A stretch of DNA of 24,137 bases from CAZOEL01 sp964578835 (GCA_964578835.1 CAZOEL010000091.1:1-24137), one strand, 5' to 3'. Shown: positions 7,626 to 15,947, numbered from the stretch's first letter. Notes: a model not told the origin generated them from the sequence alone. A program made the numbers and translations.

Positions 7626-8495
7626 ATGACAAAGACCCTGCTTGGCATAGTTGGATCCCCGCGCAAGGCCGGCAACTCCGAGCTTTTCATCAAAGAGATC
7701 TTCAGGCATCTCTCCGACGACTGGCGGCTCAAGCTCGTTCGCCTTCCGGAAATGCGCCTTCTCCCGTGCAAGGCCTGCTATCAATGCATATTCGGCGATA
7801 TGAAATGCCCGCAAAAAGATGATTTTCAAACGGTGCTGGAGGCCCTGGCCGAATGCGACGCCTATGTGGTGGCTACGCCGACCTATCTGTTGGGCGCCAA
7901 CGCCGCCCTCAAGCGCTTCCTGGACAGGGGCTTGAGCTTCTACGGAAAGCTCGATCGACTTTGGGGAAAGCCCGCCGTCGGCGTCGCCATTGCCGGAATC
8001 GAGGGGATGGAAGGATATACGAAGCTTAATGTGGATAGCTTCATCAAATTGACCATGGGAGATCTAAGGGGTTCCCGGGTTCTGTACGGAGCGCTTCCCG
8101 GCGAGATCTTCCTCGAGAGAGGCGGAAAAGAGGCGGCAAAGGAGCTTGCTCACGCCCTGCGCCATGACAAGCTGCAAGAGCCCGATTCCTTGCCTCTTTG
8201 TCCTACCTGCGGCGGCGACACATTCCGATTCCTTCCCGACGGAAAGGTGCGCTGCATGCTTTGCAGCAGCGCCGGCTCCTACACTGTGGAAAGCGGACGC
8301 CTTTGTTTTCAGACGAAGCCAGGCCATCATCATCTTTTTCTTACCTATAATGATGCGCGGGATCACTCCGAGTGGCTGCGCGGAATGAAGGACCAATTTC
8401 TCGCCCGCCGACAGGAGCTCAAGGCGGTCGCTCAGGACTACGTTCAGTTGGGTGAATGGATATCCCCGGGCAAAAGTGAAGAGCCTGAGGAATAA
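7626..8495 (+). CDS. NAD(P)H-dependent FMN reductase with C-terminal zinc-ribbon segment
   Basis: A 289-aa protein. Residues 1 to about 180 form a flavodoxin-like fold of the NADPH-dependent FMN reductase/iron-sulfur flavoprotein type: GIVGSPRKAGNSE (7-19) is the FMN phosphate loop and ATPTYLLGANAALKRFLDR (83-101) the flavin-ring segment. CKACYQC (C48, C51, C54) plus C61 follow the pattern found near the flavin in this family and could hold an Fe-S cluster or act in thiol redox. The extension adds CPTC (192-195) and CMLC (210-213), a likely zinc ribbon or rubredoxin-like knuckle, then a charged helical tail. GGAG precedes the ATG by about 10 nt. It is probably cytoplasmic electron transfer with unknown partners. 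It stands upstream of the acyl-CoA synthetase, separated by 291 nt. Confidence 0.85.
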   Translation: MTKTLLGIVGSPRKAGNSELFIKEIFRHLSDDWRLKLVRLPEMRLLPCKACYQCIFGDMKCPQKDDFQTVLEALAECDAYVVATPTYLLGANAALKRFLDRGLSFYGKLDRLWGKPAVGVAIAGIEGMEGYTKLNVDSFIKLTMGDLRGSRVLYGALPGEIFLERGGKEAAKELAHALRHDKLQEPDSLPLCPTCGGDTFRFLPDGKVRCMLCSSAGSYTVESGRLCFQTKPGHHHLFLTYNDARDHSEWLRGMKDQFLARRQELKAVAQDYVQLGEWISPGKSEEPEE

Positions 8496-8786
8496 TCCTG
8501 AAAAAAGGTATTCAAGGGTTTTCTCATATATTGAGACGTCATATTTTAAGCGATGAAGTCAGTGGAGATTTCCTCCTGGGATTCTTTGATGCGCATGAGC
8601 TTCTCTGATGGGGAGCCAACTGCTTTTGTGTGCGATTGAGAAGACTTCTTCATGCTCACCGGCAACGGGCGCCGCATTTCGCGCTTCATGCAAAACGATG
8701 CCGGAACTGGATCATAATCGTCGTTTCCTGTTCTCAACTCTGATATGCGCGCCGTTCTTTTCAAGAGCCTCAAGGGAGTGCCGAAA

Positions 8787-10865
8787 ATGCGTCAACTTTT
8801 CTATGCTCAGTCGATTGCGGTTATTGGAGTTTCCGAATCCGAAGACAATCTCGGGAGAAATATTCTGAATAACCTCTTGAGCCATGGGTACCAGGGTAAA
8901 ATCTTCGCCGTAGGTCCTCGCGGGAACGAGGTGCTGGGAATTTCCATTTTTCGATCTGTTGCGGAGCTGCCTCAAGCCGCCGATGTAGCTGTCATCTTGA
9001 CTCCCGCTCGGTCTGTTCCAGAGATTCTCACTCAATGCGGCGAAAAAGGCATTCGCTGGGTCGTGATCGAATCCGGCGGATTTCGCGAAATGGGGCATGA
9101 AGGCAAGTCTCTCGAGGATGAAGTGACCGCGATTTGCAATCGCTACGGAATCAGCTTCGTCGGGCCCAACTGCGTCGGAATTGTCAGCAGCGCCATGGGA
9201 ATTTGCACTCCCTTTGTTCCTTTGCCCAAATTCCGGACAGGCAAAGTGAGCGTCATCGCTCAAAGCGGCGGCGTCGGCATCGCCATGGCTGAAAGGATCA
9301 GCAGCTCCGGCGTTGGGATCAACAAGCTTGTCAGCGTGGGGAACAAGCTGCGCCTTGACGAGGCCGATTACCTGAAATACCTGATAGGCGACCCCGATAC
9401 TTCCATCATTTCTTTCTATCTCGAAGACTTCAAACGGGGCCGCGTTTTTGTCGAGACAGCCGCCGCAAGCTCCAAGCCGATCGTGGTGCACAAGTCCAAT
9501 ACCAGCTCGCTCAGCAACAACATCGCTCAATCCCATACAGCTGCGCTCGCTGGAGATGACGCGGTCGTCGACGCGGTTTGCAGGGAAGCGGGGATTATCC
9601 GAGTCCGCACCGGCGCACAGTTGGTGAATTGCATCCGCGGCCTTTCCATGCAACGGCTGCGCGGTAAGAATCTCGCCGTTATTTCCCGGTCTGGGGGACA
9701 TTCGGTTGTGGCCGCGGATAACTGCGCAAAATATGGATTTGACCTGCCTCCTTTTGAGGAAAAGCTAATCGAGCAGGTTCGAAGCCGAAGCCGGGCAAAG
9801 GTAATACGCCTTGGCAATCCTCTGGACCTCGGCGACGTGTGGGACCTGCCCTATTACAAGTATCTTGCTGAAGCTGTTTTGCAGCAGGAGCACATTCACG
9901 GCATGGTCTTCATCCATGTCGATCACGCCATTGAAGATATGGAGCCATCGAGACAACTCATGGAGCATCTCCGAAGCCTCGCAGTGAAATACGACAAGCC
10001 GGTGGCTGTAGCTCTGGAGGCGCCTTACAAGCAACAGCATTACCTTCATGAGACGGTTTCCCTCCCCATGTTCCACGAATCGGCCGAGGCCATTGAAGCT
10101 CTTGCCTGCCAGTGGGAGCATGGCAAATCGGCAGAGGCGCGAATGAAGAGAAAAGCGCCCGAGAATTTTATTCCAAGCCCTGGAAAGATCGAGGAATGGT
10201 TACGGAATATCGAAGCTGGAAAACGACAGCCTCTTCTCCATGAAGCCTTGGAGCTACTGCGGGTCGTCGATATTCCGACCGCGCCATGGAAGCTCTCCCT
10301 GAATCTTTCCGACGCCCTCAGCGCTGCGGAAGCAATGGGCTACCCCGTTGCGCTCAAAGGCGTTGCTCCTTCACTTCTCCATAAGTCCGACAAAGGCGCC
10401 ATCGCCATCAATGTCGAAAGCCCAACCGCTCTCGAAAAAGAATGGCGCAGGATCTCCGGCCTCGCTGACGATCTGGCCGGCGTACTGGTGCAGAAGATGG
10501 TTTTCGCATCCCGCGAGCTGATCCTAGGCGCGAAGCGCGATGCTTCCTTCGGTCCCGTTGTCATGGTCGGTCTTGGCGGAATAATGGTCGAAGCGCTCAA
10601 AGATGTCAGCATGCGGCTTGCCCCGATTGGAAACGATACGGCCGTGGAGATGCTCAAAGAGCTTTCGGGATCGAAGATTCTTGGCCCATTCCGGGGCATG
10701 AGCGAAGCGCCCATAGACGCCATAGCAGAAGTCGCGGCGCGGATTTCATCACTAATGGACCGCTTTCCTCAAATTGCAGAGCTTGACATCAACCCGCTGA
10801 GCATCGAGGATGATGGAGGATCCGTTGCGGCGCTTGACGCGCGGGTGCTGCTCGCCACGCCTTGA
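8787..10865 (+). CDS. NDP-forming acyl-CoA synthetase (acetate-CoA ligase, ADP-forming type)
   Basis: A 692-aa single-chain enzyme of the succinyl-CoA synthetase superfamily. It interconverts an acyl-CoA, ADP and phosphate with the free acid, CoA and ATP. The order is a CoA-binding Rossmann domain (SIAVIGVSESEDNLG, about 8-22), a ligase domain with IAQSGGVGIAMAERI and SHTAALAG (His near 250, the expected phosphohistidine position), a second ligase-type domain around SGGHSVVAADN (about 302-312), and a C-terminal ATP-grasp domain (about 475-690) with VALKGVAPSLLHKSDKGAI, FGPVVMVGLGGIMVE and ELDINPL. I chose the ATG at 8787 because GGGAG lies about 8 nt upstream, while an earlier in-frame ATG at 8745 has no ribosome binding site. 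It could activate the acid imported by the TRAP system or harvest ATP from acyl-CoA. It converges on the thiolase operon. Confidence 0.92.
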   Translation: MRQLFYAQSIAVIGVSESEDNLGRNILNNLLSHGYQGKIFAVGPRGNEVLGISIFRSVAELPQAADVAVILTPARSVPEILTQCGEKGIRWVVIESGGFREMGHEGKSLEDEVTAICNRYGISFVGPNCVGIVSSAMGICTPFVPLPKFRTGKVSVIAQSGGVGIAMAERISSSGVGINKLVSVGNKLRLDEADYLKYLIGDPDTSIISFYLEDFKRGRVFVETAAASSKPIVVHKSNTSSLSNNIAQSHTAALAGDDAVVDAVCREAGIIRVRTGAQLVNCIRGLSMQRLRGKNLAVISRSGGHSVVAADNCAKYGFDLPPFEEKLIEQVRSRSRAKVIRLGNPLDLGDVWDLPYYKYLAEAVLQQEHIHGMVFIHVDHAIEDMEPSRQLMEHLRSLAVKYDKPVAVALEAPYKQQHYLHETVSLPMFHESAEAIEALACQWEHGKSAEARMKRKAPENFIPSPGKIEEWLRNIEAGKRQPLLHEALELLRVVDIPTAPWKLSLNLSDALSAAEAMGYPVALKGVAPSLLHKSDKGAIAINVESPTALEKEWRRISGLADDLAGVLVQKMVFASRELILGAKRDASFGPVVMVGLGGIMVEALKDVSMRLAPIGNDTAVEMLKELSGSKILGPFRGMSEAPIDAIAEVAARISSLMDRFPQIAELDINPLSIEDDGGSVAALDARVLLATP

Positions 10866-10911
10866 ATCCTTCGGGGATTTCCTCCCGCCTTTGCCGCGCG
10901 CCTCAATCAGT

Positions 10912-10956
10912 CCTAAATCATTAGTCATCTTCAAATATTATGAGTGATGATTTAGG
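10912..10956 (+). terminator. Hairpin downstream of the acyl-CoA synthetase, likely terminator
   Basis: CCTAAATCATTA (10912-10923) pairs with TGATGATTTAGG (10945-10956) over 12 positions with one wobble, around a 21-nt loop. It lies 46 nt past the synthetase stop between convergent genes. The following GCTTTCCCG is not a strong U-tract, so this may act as a weak or bidirectional terminator. Confidence 0.4.
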
Positions 10957-11033
10957 GCTTTCCCGATAATTCTTACTCCCGTTTTCATTTTTGCTTATTC
11001 AAGGTCTGAGTTGAGGGGAGGTTCGAGCTCTAG

Positions 11034-11080
11034 CGGCTGAGGGCGAACGGAACAACCCAAACCTTATGCGCGCCAACAAA
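11034..11080 (-). repeat. Half-copy of the 2171-2308 palindromic element
   Basis: 11056-11080 matches 2280-2304 at 24 of 25 positions (CCCAAMCCTTATGCGCGCC then AACAAA, M = A here, C there). Read on the minus strand, similarity to the left arm of the 2171 element continues through GTTCCGTTCGCCCT to about 11034, at roughly 80 percent identity by eye. Only one arm is present. The A-run at its end overlaps the U-tract of the thiolase-operon terminator. Confidence 0.65.
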
Positions 11081-11106
11081 AAAGGGGCGCGATTTGCTGC
11101 GCCCCC
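11078..11106 (-). terminator. Rho-independent terminator of the beta-oxidation operon
   Basis: On the minus strand GGGGCGC, an 8-nt loop and GCGCCCC are followed at once by TTTTTT. The stem pairs 11099-11105 with 11084-11090, and the U-tract is 11083-11078. It lies about 30 nt past the thiolase stop, so it should end the hbd-ech-acd-thiolase transcript. Confidence 0.85.
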
Positions 11107-11137
11107 ATGACTATCTACAGATTGTCGCTTGAAAAAA

Positions 11138-12334
11138 CTAGCAGGTAATCTTCAGAACCAGACCAGCGCCGGTGTCGCCTGCAGCGCATCCGCCCCAGAG
11201 CATGTACCCGCCGCCGAGCTTCACCACTTCCTCGATGCCTTCGATGATCAATCTTCCAGCGGTAGGTCCTTGCGGATGCCCGAAGATCAAGGAGGAGCCG
11301 TAGTTATTGAAGGTCATCGGGTCGATGCCCAACTGCTCAGCCATATAGAGGTCATTGGCCACAAAGGGGTTGTGAGTCTTGATGGCCTTCACGTCTTTTA
11401 CCGTGATGCCGGCTTTGTCGAGAGCCATCTGCACGGCGGGAACAACAGCCATGGCCATGAAGCCCTTCTTGGTTCTGTGGAAGCCGTAGGAAACCACCTG
11501 GATTTCAACTGCGGGATTCGCGCTCAGCTCTTTGGCTTTTTCTTTCGAGGTCACGATCACGCCGCAGTTTCCATCGGCGGGGTGGGTCTGGGAGCCGAAG
11601 GTATGGATTCCGTCGGGGGGCAGCACGGGCTTGAGACCCGCCAGACCCTCTTTCGTGGTCGGCATGATGCCCTCATCGGCCTCGATGAACAGGCTCTTCT
11701 TCTTGGAAACCTTCACTTCCACCGGGAACATATAGCCCTTCTGGAATTCACGGTCGTTGGCGAGAGCCATCAAGTACTGCTCGTAGCGGCGCATCGTCAC
11801 TTCATCGGCCTGCTCTCTCTTGAGTCCCGCTTCCTTGGCTACGTTTTCTGCGGTTTGAATCATGGCGTTCTTGGCCCAGGGATCGTAGCCGAAGTTGTCC
11901 ATCATCCAATTTTCCGAGATCACTTCCGCTCCGGGTCCCATGGGGTTGGGCCACACGGTGTGAGGACCGTTGGAGCATCTGTCGGTCATGAGGCAGAAGG
12001 GATTCTGATAGAGTCCGGTCTCGATGCCCACCGCCGCCTGGCAAATACAGGTGGTGGAGGTGGTGCAGGCCTGGCTTATGGTCATTCCAGGGGTATTAAC
12101 AGCGCCCATCAGAGCCGCAGCCCACGTGCTTCCATAGAACCAGCGCTGTTGGCCGATCGTGATGCCGAGGAAGAGATAATCGAACATCTTCGGGTCCCAT
12201 TGCTTGGACTCGAGCCATCTTCTGGAAGTGTCAGCCGCCAGAACTATGGAGTTCTCGTTCGCCATGCTTCCCTGCCAGCGGGAGAAAGGAGAAGAATAGT
12301 AGCCCTTGTAAGGAATGTAAGCCTTCGTCAACAT
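11138..12334 (-). CDS. Thiolase-family acyl-CoA acyltransferase
   Basis: A 398-aa thiolase, which would cleave a 3-oxoacyl-CoA with CoA to give acetyl-CoA and a shortened acyl-CoA, the last step of beta-oxidation. The catalytic residues are present but sit in unusual motifs: nucleophile C90 in SQACTTSTTC, N322 in HNPFVAND (instead of NEAFA), H353 in GHPQGPTAGR (instead of GHPxGxSG) and C383 in GGCAAGDTGAG (instead of CxGGGxG). This is clearly a divergent subfamily, so substrate preference may differ from standard acetoacetyl- or 3-ketoacyl-CoA thiolases. AGGAG lies 8 nt before the ATG. It is the last gene of the operon, 129 nt after the acyl-CoA dehydrogenase, with a strong hairpin in between and a terminator after it. 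Confidence 0.9.
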   Translation of the reverse strand: MLTKAYIPYKGYYSSPFSRWQGSMANENSIVLAADTSRRWLESKQWDPKMFDYLFLGITIGQQRWFYGSTWAAALMGAVNTPGMTISQACTTSTTCICQAAVGIETGLYQNPFCLMTDRCSNGPHTVWPNPMGPGAEVISENWMMDNFGYDPWAKNAMIQTAENVAKEAGLKREQADEVTMRRYEQYLMALANDREFQKGYMFPVEVKVSKKKSLFIEADEGIMPTTKEGLAGLKPVLPPDGIHTFGSQTHPADGNCGVIVTSKEKAKELSANPAVEIQVVSYGFHRTKKGFMAMAVVPAVQMALDKAGITVKDVKAIKTHNPFVANDLYMAEQLGIDPMTFNNYGSSLIFGHPQGPTAGRLIIEGIEEVVKLGGGYMLWGGCAAGDTGAGLVLKITC

Positions 12335-12404
12335 GCTTGTGCTCCTGTAGTTTGTACTGTTTTCTCCCCAAAAGGGAGCTTGCCCAGTTTTTCTTAATAC
12401 TTCC

Positions 12405-12443
12405 GGGGGCGCCCAGCGAAATGATTTTTCGCGGGGCGCCCCC
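12405..12443 (-). promoter_or_regulatory. Strong intercistronic hairpin between acd and thiolase
   Basis: GGGGGCGCCC (12405-12414) pairs perfectly with GGGCGCCCCC (12434-12443). After one mismatch the stem continues with GCGAAA (12416-12421) against TTTCGC (12427-12432), leaving a 5-nt loop. The hairpin begins about 20 nt past the acyl-CoA dehydrogenase stop. On the minus strand it is followed by GGAAGTATTAAG, not a U-tract, so it looks more like an RNA-stabilising or processing element, or an attenuator, than a plain terminator. A small CTCCC/GGGAG hairpin (12364-12378) follows before the thiolase ribosome binding site. Confidence 0.6.
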
Positions 12444-12463
12444 GCGCACGCACATCGAAAAAT

Positions 12464-14212
12464 CTATGCGATATATTTGCCCGCAGACGAAACTTCCGAT
12501 GCTATTTCCTGTCTAAGCGCAATCACATTGATGGGAACATACTGCATAAGCTTTGTCAAATCCGTTTGCAGTGATTCCGCATCGCCGTCGGAAGCCAAAG
12601 CCGCCAAAGCTTCGCGAGCGATCACTCCGAGCTTGGGCATCGTGCTGTAAATGAACGCTTTAGCCAAATTCAGCTTGCGTCTTGCGCCTTTTTCATCTTC
12701 TGCTTCCGCAGCTTTTTGCGCCCTCAGCCAGGAGCTCTCCATTCCGAAGACCCCAATGGCCAAATCGGCAAGACGGCCTAAAATTTCCTGCTGCTTGAGC
12801 AGGCCGTCGCCGTATTTGCGCAACGCTGCGCCAAAGGTATACAGAAAGACATCTTTAGCAGCCTGCACCACGCCTTCGGCATTCTCTCGAACGGGCATGC
12901 CGGCGGCTATTTTCGCTTTCAAGCTCTCAGAAAGCTCCGCCAGCGGCAGATCGGCTTTCCTGCGCATCAGCATCGTGGGAATGAGGGCTCTGTTGATCTC
13001 GTTCGTTCCCTCGAAGATCCTGTATACGCGAGCGTCTCTGTAAAGCCGCTCGATGGGATACTCGGAAATGACCCCGTAGCCGCCATGCACCTGAACGCCT
13101 TCATCGACCACGTACGCCACCACCTCGGTTGCAAACACCTTGTTGATGGAGCATTCCATGGCGTACTCTTCGATGCCCTTAGCGACAACCCGCCCGCCAT
13201 CAGGACCGGAAGTATCCAGGGTATGCATGATGTTGTCGATCAAACCGCCGGTCCGGTAAACCATGCTTTCCGCGGCGTAGATGCGTATGGCCATCTCCGC
13301 CAGCTTTTCTTTGATCAATCCGAATTCGGCGATCGGAACGTTGAATTGCCTGCGTTCGTTGGCGTAACCGGCGGACAGCTCCAACGCAAACTTTGCATGC
13401 CCAATCGAATTGGCTGCAAGCTTTTGCCTTCCCATATTCAAAATATTGAAAGCGACAACATGCCCGCGGCCTATTTCAAAGAGCAGGTTCTCGACCGGAA
13501 CCTTGAGATCCTCAAGGAAGAGCATCCGGGTCGAAGAGCCTTTGATGCCCATTTTCTTTTCTTCCAAGCCGGTAGACAAGCCCTCGGAATCGCCATCGAC
13601 AATGAACGCGCTGAACTTGTCCCCGTCGATTTTGGCGTAGACGATGAACACGTCCGCCATTCCGGCATTGGTGATGAACTGCTTGGTGCCGTTCAATATG
13701 TAATATTTGCCATCCGGGCTGAGCACCGCTTTGGTTTTAGCCGAAAGAGCGTCCGATCCCGAACCTGGCTCAGTCAGCGCGTAAGCTCCGATCTTCTCGC
13801 CGGTCACGATCCCGGGCAAATACTTCTGCTTCTGCTCCTCATTGCCGAAAAAGGCGATGGGCTGGCTGCCGATGCCCGTCTGACCGCCCTGGGTCATGGC
13901 GAACGAGCCGGACCTTCCAAATCCTTCCGCTATGATTGTGGAGCTGATCTTATCGAGCTCCATGCCGCCGTAGGCTTCGGGGATTTCAGCCCCCAACAGC
14001 CCCAATTCTCCGGCTTCCAACAGGAGCTCTTCAATCATTCCTTCTTTCTGCGATTCCAGGTCATCGATTCTCGCTAGTATCCTGTCCGTAACGAACTGCG
14101 AGACAGTGCGGGCGATCATCCGATGTTCTTCAACAAAATCTTCAGGCGTGAACACGCTTTGGGGGGATGACGATTGTAGGAGAAAACTCCCCCCTTTGGG
14201 TAAATCAGACAT
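12464..14212 (-). CDS. Acyl-CoA dehydrogenase, VLCAD/ACAD9-like with C-terminal extension
   Basis: A 582-aa FAD enzyme that oxidises an acyl-CoA to the 2-enoyl-CoA and passes electrons to electron-transferring flavoprotein (ETF). Visible are YALTEPGSGSDALS (acyl-CoA/FAD motif), FITNAGMADVFIVYAKI, VQVHGGYGVISEYPIERLYRD and RIFEGTNEINR, whose Glu (about residue 401) is the catalytic base position. The FEGTNxI form and some 150 residues beyond the core recall very-long-chain and ACAD9-type enzymes rather than the 380-aa short-chain type. I chose the ATG at 14212 because AGAGG lies about 8 nt before it. An ATG at 14242 has GGG too close. It lies 36 nt after enoyl-CoA hydratase. No ETF genes are in the window. 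Confidence 0.93.
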   Translation of the reverse strand: MSDLPKGGSFLLQSSSPQSVFTPEDFVEEHRMIARTVSQFVTDRILARIDDLESQKEGMIEELLLEAGELGLLGAEIPEAYGGMELDKISSTIIAEGFGRSGSFAMTQGGQTGIGSQPIAFFGNEEQKQKYLPGIVTGEKIGAYALTEPGSGSDALSAKTKAVLSPDGKYYILNGTKQFITNAGMADVFIVYAKIDGDKFSAFIVDGDSEGLSTGLEEKKMGIKGSSTRMLFLEDLKVPVENLLFEIGRGHVVAFNILNMGRQKLAANSIGHAKFALELSAGYANERRQFNVPIAEFGLIKEKLAEMAIRIYAAESMVYRTGGLIDNIMHTLDTSGPDGGRVVAKGIEEYAMECSINKVFATEVVAYVVDEGVQVHGGYGVISEYPIERLYRDARVYRIFEGTNEINRALIPTMLMRRKADLPLAELSESLKAKIAAGMPVRENAEGVVQAAKDVFLYTFGAALRKYGDGLLKQQEILGRLADLAIGVFGMESSWLRAQKAAEAEDEKGARRKLNLAKAFIYSTMPKLGVIAREALAALASDGDAESLQTDLTKLMQYVPINVIALRQEIASEVSSAGKYIA

Positions 14213-14248
14213 CGCTTCAACCTCTTGCTGCAAAAACAGCATTTCCCT

Positions 14249-15028
14249 TTATTTATCCGTGAAATTCGGTTTGCGCTTTTCCACAAAAGCCCCGATGCCC
14301 TCTTTGCGGTCGTCGCTGGCAAAAGCGGTTACAAAGTTCTGAACTTCGAGGATCAGTCCTGAGTTGATATCCAGATTGATCCCGACATTCATCGCTTCTT
14401 TGGCCATCGCCATCGCCACCCCGGGCTTGGCCGCGAGCTTGGCGGCGAATTTCCTCGCCTCTTCCATAAGAGAAGCTGCGGGAAAGACTTTATTGACTAG
14501 TCCGATCTTTTCAGCCGTAGCGGCATCTATGATATCGCCAAAGAAGATGAGCTCTTTGGCCTTCGCCATTCCGACGAGGCGCGTCAAACGCTGGGTGGCG
14601 CCTCCTCCCGGTATGATGCCGAGGTTGATCTCCGGTTGTCCCAACTTCACCGTATCGGAAGCCAAACGAAAATCGCAGGCGAGCGAGAGCTCGACGCCGC
14701 CCCCAAGAGCGATGCCGTTAAGCACCGCTATCACGGGCTTGCCCAGATTCTCGATTTTGGAGAATGTCACGCGAGAAGCCTGGCAAAAAGAATACACTTC
14801 AACCGGAGTGAGATCGGCCATCTCTTTAATGTCGACGCCGGCGGCGAAAGCTTTTTCTCCCGAGCCCGTAAGAATAACGGCCTTGACCGTCCGGTCCGCC
14901 GCCAGCTCATCCACCGCTAAATCCAATTCTTGAAAGACCTTGCTGCTTAAAGGATTCATCGGGGGACGATTCAAGGTTATGGTTGCAACACCGTTATCTC
15001 TGCTTAACTGAATCACCTCGTAACCCAT
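14249..15028 (-). CDS. Enoyl-CoA hydratase (crotonase family)
   Basis: A 259-aa crotonase-fold enzyme that adds water to 2-enoyl-CoA to give 3-hydroxyacyl-CoA. AFAAGVDIKEM (about 60-70) and NGIALGGGVELSLACDF (104-120) form the oxyanion hole region. Both catalytic glutamates of true hydratases are present: E113 in GGGVELS and E133 in GQPEINLG, followed by GIIPGGGATQRL. Length is standard. GGGAG lies 8 nt before the ATG. It sits 40 nt after the hydroxyacyl-CoA dehydrogenase gene and just upstream of the acyl-CoA dehydrogenase, as the second gene of the operon. Confidence 0.95.
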   Translation of the reverse strand: MGYEVIQLSRDNGVATITLNRPPMNPLSSKVFQELDLAVDELAADRTVKAVILTGSGEKAFAAGVDIKEMADLTPVEVYSFCQASRVTFSKIENLGKPVIAVLNGIALGGGVELSLACDFRLASDTVKLGQPEINLGIIPGGGATQRLTRLVGMAKAKELIFFGDIIDAATAEKIGLVNKVFPAASLMEEARKFAAKLAAKPGVAMAMAKEAMNVGINLDINSGLILEVQNFVTAFASDDRKEGIGAFVEKRKPNFTDK

Positions 15029-15068
15029 CGAACGAGCTCCCTTCTGTGCATTATCTCTTCGTATAGAC

Positions 15069-15920
15069 CTACCACTTATGGAAGCCCGAGCCGGTCTTCT
15101 TGCCCAGCTTGCCGGCTTTCACCAGTTGCCTGAGCACCAGAGGAGGCGCGAACTGATTGTTGCGAAGCTCGTTGGCCAGATATTCCATAACGTGAACATT
15201 GATATCGAGGCCGGTGAAATCCATCAACTCGAAGGGGCCCATCGGGTAGTTCAAACCGAGCTTGACAGCCGTATCGATATCTTCGACCGAGGCGATGCCT
15301 TCTTCGAGCAGGCGCATAGCCACCACGAAACTGGCGGTCATGATGACGTTCACGACAAAGCCGGGGGAGTCTTTCTTGACTTCGATGGTCTTCTTGCCGA
15401 AGGACTCGGACAAGGTCCTGGCGGTGGCGATGGTCTCATCGGAGGTCAGAAGGCCTCTGATCAGCTCGACCAAGCGCATGAGGGGAACCGGGTTGAAGAA
15501 GTGCACGCCGCAAACCTTGTCAGGCCTGTTGGTGCAGGCGGCGATTTCGGTGATCGACATAGAAGAAGTGTTGGTGGTGAGGCAGACATCCGGGCGGCAT
15601 ATCTTGTCCAGAGCCTGAAAGACTTCTTTCTTGAGGTCCATCTTCTCGAGAACGGCTTCGATCACGAAATCCGCTTCGGCGAAATCTTCGAGATTGAGCG
15701 TGCCTTTGATGCGGCCCAATACGGCTTGGCGCTCGTCTTCGGTCATCTTGCCCTTCTCGACCGATTTACGCATGAATCCGTCCATGTACTTGATGGACTT
15801 ATCGACGTAAGCCATGTCGATATCGCGCAAAATGACATTGTAACCCGCCTGGGCCGCAACATGAGCGATTCCTGTTCCCATTGCGCCCGCGCCAACTACT
15901 CCAACAGTTTTAATACTCAT
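15069..15920 (-). CDS. 3-hydroxyacyl-CoA (3-hydroxybutyryl-CoA) dehydrogenase
   Basis: A 283-aa single-domain enzyme that oxidises 3-hydroxyacyl-CoA to 3-oxoacyl-CoA with NAD+. The Rossmann loop is GVVGAGAMGTGIA (7-19). The catalytic pair is H140 in VHFFNPVPLMRLVE with E152. NTSSMSITEIA and SPGFVVN (N191) are the usual substrate-pocket motifs, and the C-terminus has GLNYPMGPFELMDFTGLD and GKKTGSGFH. Length matches bacterial 3-hydroxybutyryl-CoA dehydrogenases, so short acyl chains are plausible. GGAGG precedes the ATG. It is the first gene of the four-gene leftward operon, so the operon promoter lies just to the right, next to the palindrome at 15948-15962. Confidence 0.95.
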   Translation of the reverse strand: MSIKTVGVVGAGAMGTGIAHVAAQAGYNVILRDIDMAYVDKSIKYMDGFMRKSVEKGKMTEDERQAVLGRIKGTLNLEDFAEADFVIEAVLEKMDLKKEVFQALDKICRPDVCLTTNTSSMSITEIAACTNRPDKVCGVHFFNPVPLMRLVELIRGLLTSDETIATARTLSESFGKKTIEVKKDSPGFVVNVIMTASFVVAMRLLEEGIASVEDIDTAVKLGLNYPMGPFELMDFTGLDINVHVMEYLANELRNNQFAPPLVLRQLVKAGKLGKKTGSGFHKW

Positions 15921-15947
15921 AACAAACCCTCCAGTCCTGGAAATGTG

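Noticed and set aside
8546..8773. 75-codon minus-strand frame between the oxidoreductase and synthetase genes
   Set aside because: No ribosome binding site, no recognisable motif, and it overlaps the synthetase upstream region. Nothing supports it as a gene.
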